A DNA stretch of 13,258 nucleotides from Akkermansiaceae bacterium (GTDB lineage Bacteria > Verrucomicrobiota > Verrucomicrobiia > Verrucomicrobiales > Akkermansiaceae): assembly GCA_028293225.1 (NCBI GenBank), contig JAQGPE010000064.1, forward strand, positions 1-13,258, read 5' to 3'. The position numbers and the translations under genes were made by a program. Positions within the stretch are counted from its first letter, which is position 1. Every line of letters starts with the position of its first letter. Shown in pieces: positions 13,195 to 13,258 of the stretch. The notes beneath the pieces were generated by a model. It did no database searches. It was given only the letters and a program-made list of their open reading frames with translations, and had not been told where the DNA came from.

Positions 13195-13258
13195 CCGGCA
13201 GGCCAGGACGGCTGAGTTAAATCATCCCCGCTCCCGATCGTGTTTCCCTGGAAACGCG

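Overview
The window is GC-rich bacterial DNA and looks like a member of the Verrucomicrobiota (Luteolibacter/Verrucomicrobiaceae-like; inferred from gene content, no marker gene is present). The reasons are large secreted beta-rich proteins with lamin-tail, Calx-beta and autotransporter-associated repeat domains, a PEP-CTERM protein, a characteristic C-terminal module (EF-hand-like calcium loop plus a small beta domain), a signal-peptide acetyl-esterase/SGNH fusion, and start codons without Shine-Dalgarno sequences. I see no tRNA, rRNA, transposase, CRISPR array or phage gene.

Layout. (1) 1-336 (+): 3' end of a YdhS-like FAD/NAD(P)-binding protein cut by the window edge. (2) 369-2267 (-): exported two-domain esterase, an alpha/beta-hydrolase of the acetyl-xylan-esterase type joined to a CE2-like jelly roll and SGNH hydrolase; it converges on gene 1. 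(3) 2413-3027 (-): predicted lipoprotein of the dual-specificity/tyrosine phosphatase family. (4) 3028-3369: divergent intergenic region with a 9-bp dyad, a consensus -35-like hexamer, a 10-bp palindrome and a short direct repeat. (5) 3370-8790 (+): 1806-residue secreted protein with five lamin-tail domains, two Calx-beta-like domains, an Ig-like domain, an SdiA-regulated/phytase-like beta-propeller and a cadherin-like domain. (6) 8815-9420 (+): small PEP-CTERM protein 24 nt downstream, ending in a strong intrinsic terminator at 9458-9491. (7) 9492-9771: AT-richer leader. (8) 9772-13194 (+): 1140-residue secreted protein with five autotransporter-associated beta-strand repeats and no beta-barrel.

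How they fit together. Five of the six genes encode exported proteins. Genes 5 and 6 in the list above (LTD protein and PEP-CTERM protein) look like one transcript closed by the terminator, and the repeat protein is a separate unit. The two giant proteins end in the same EF-hand-plus-beta module, while the small one ends in PEP-CTERM, so the locus appears to use two different C-terminal sorting or retention modules side by side. The most unusual items are the gene 3370-8790 architecture with two layers of internal duplication, the double esterase, and the shared C-terminal module. I did not find a clear multi-gene novel system such as defence or biosynthesis.
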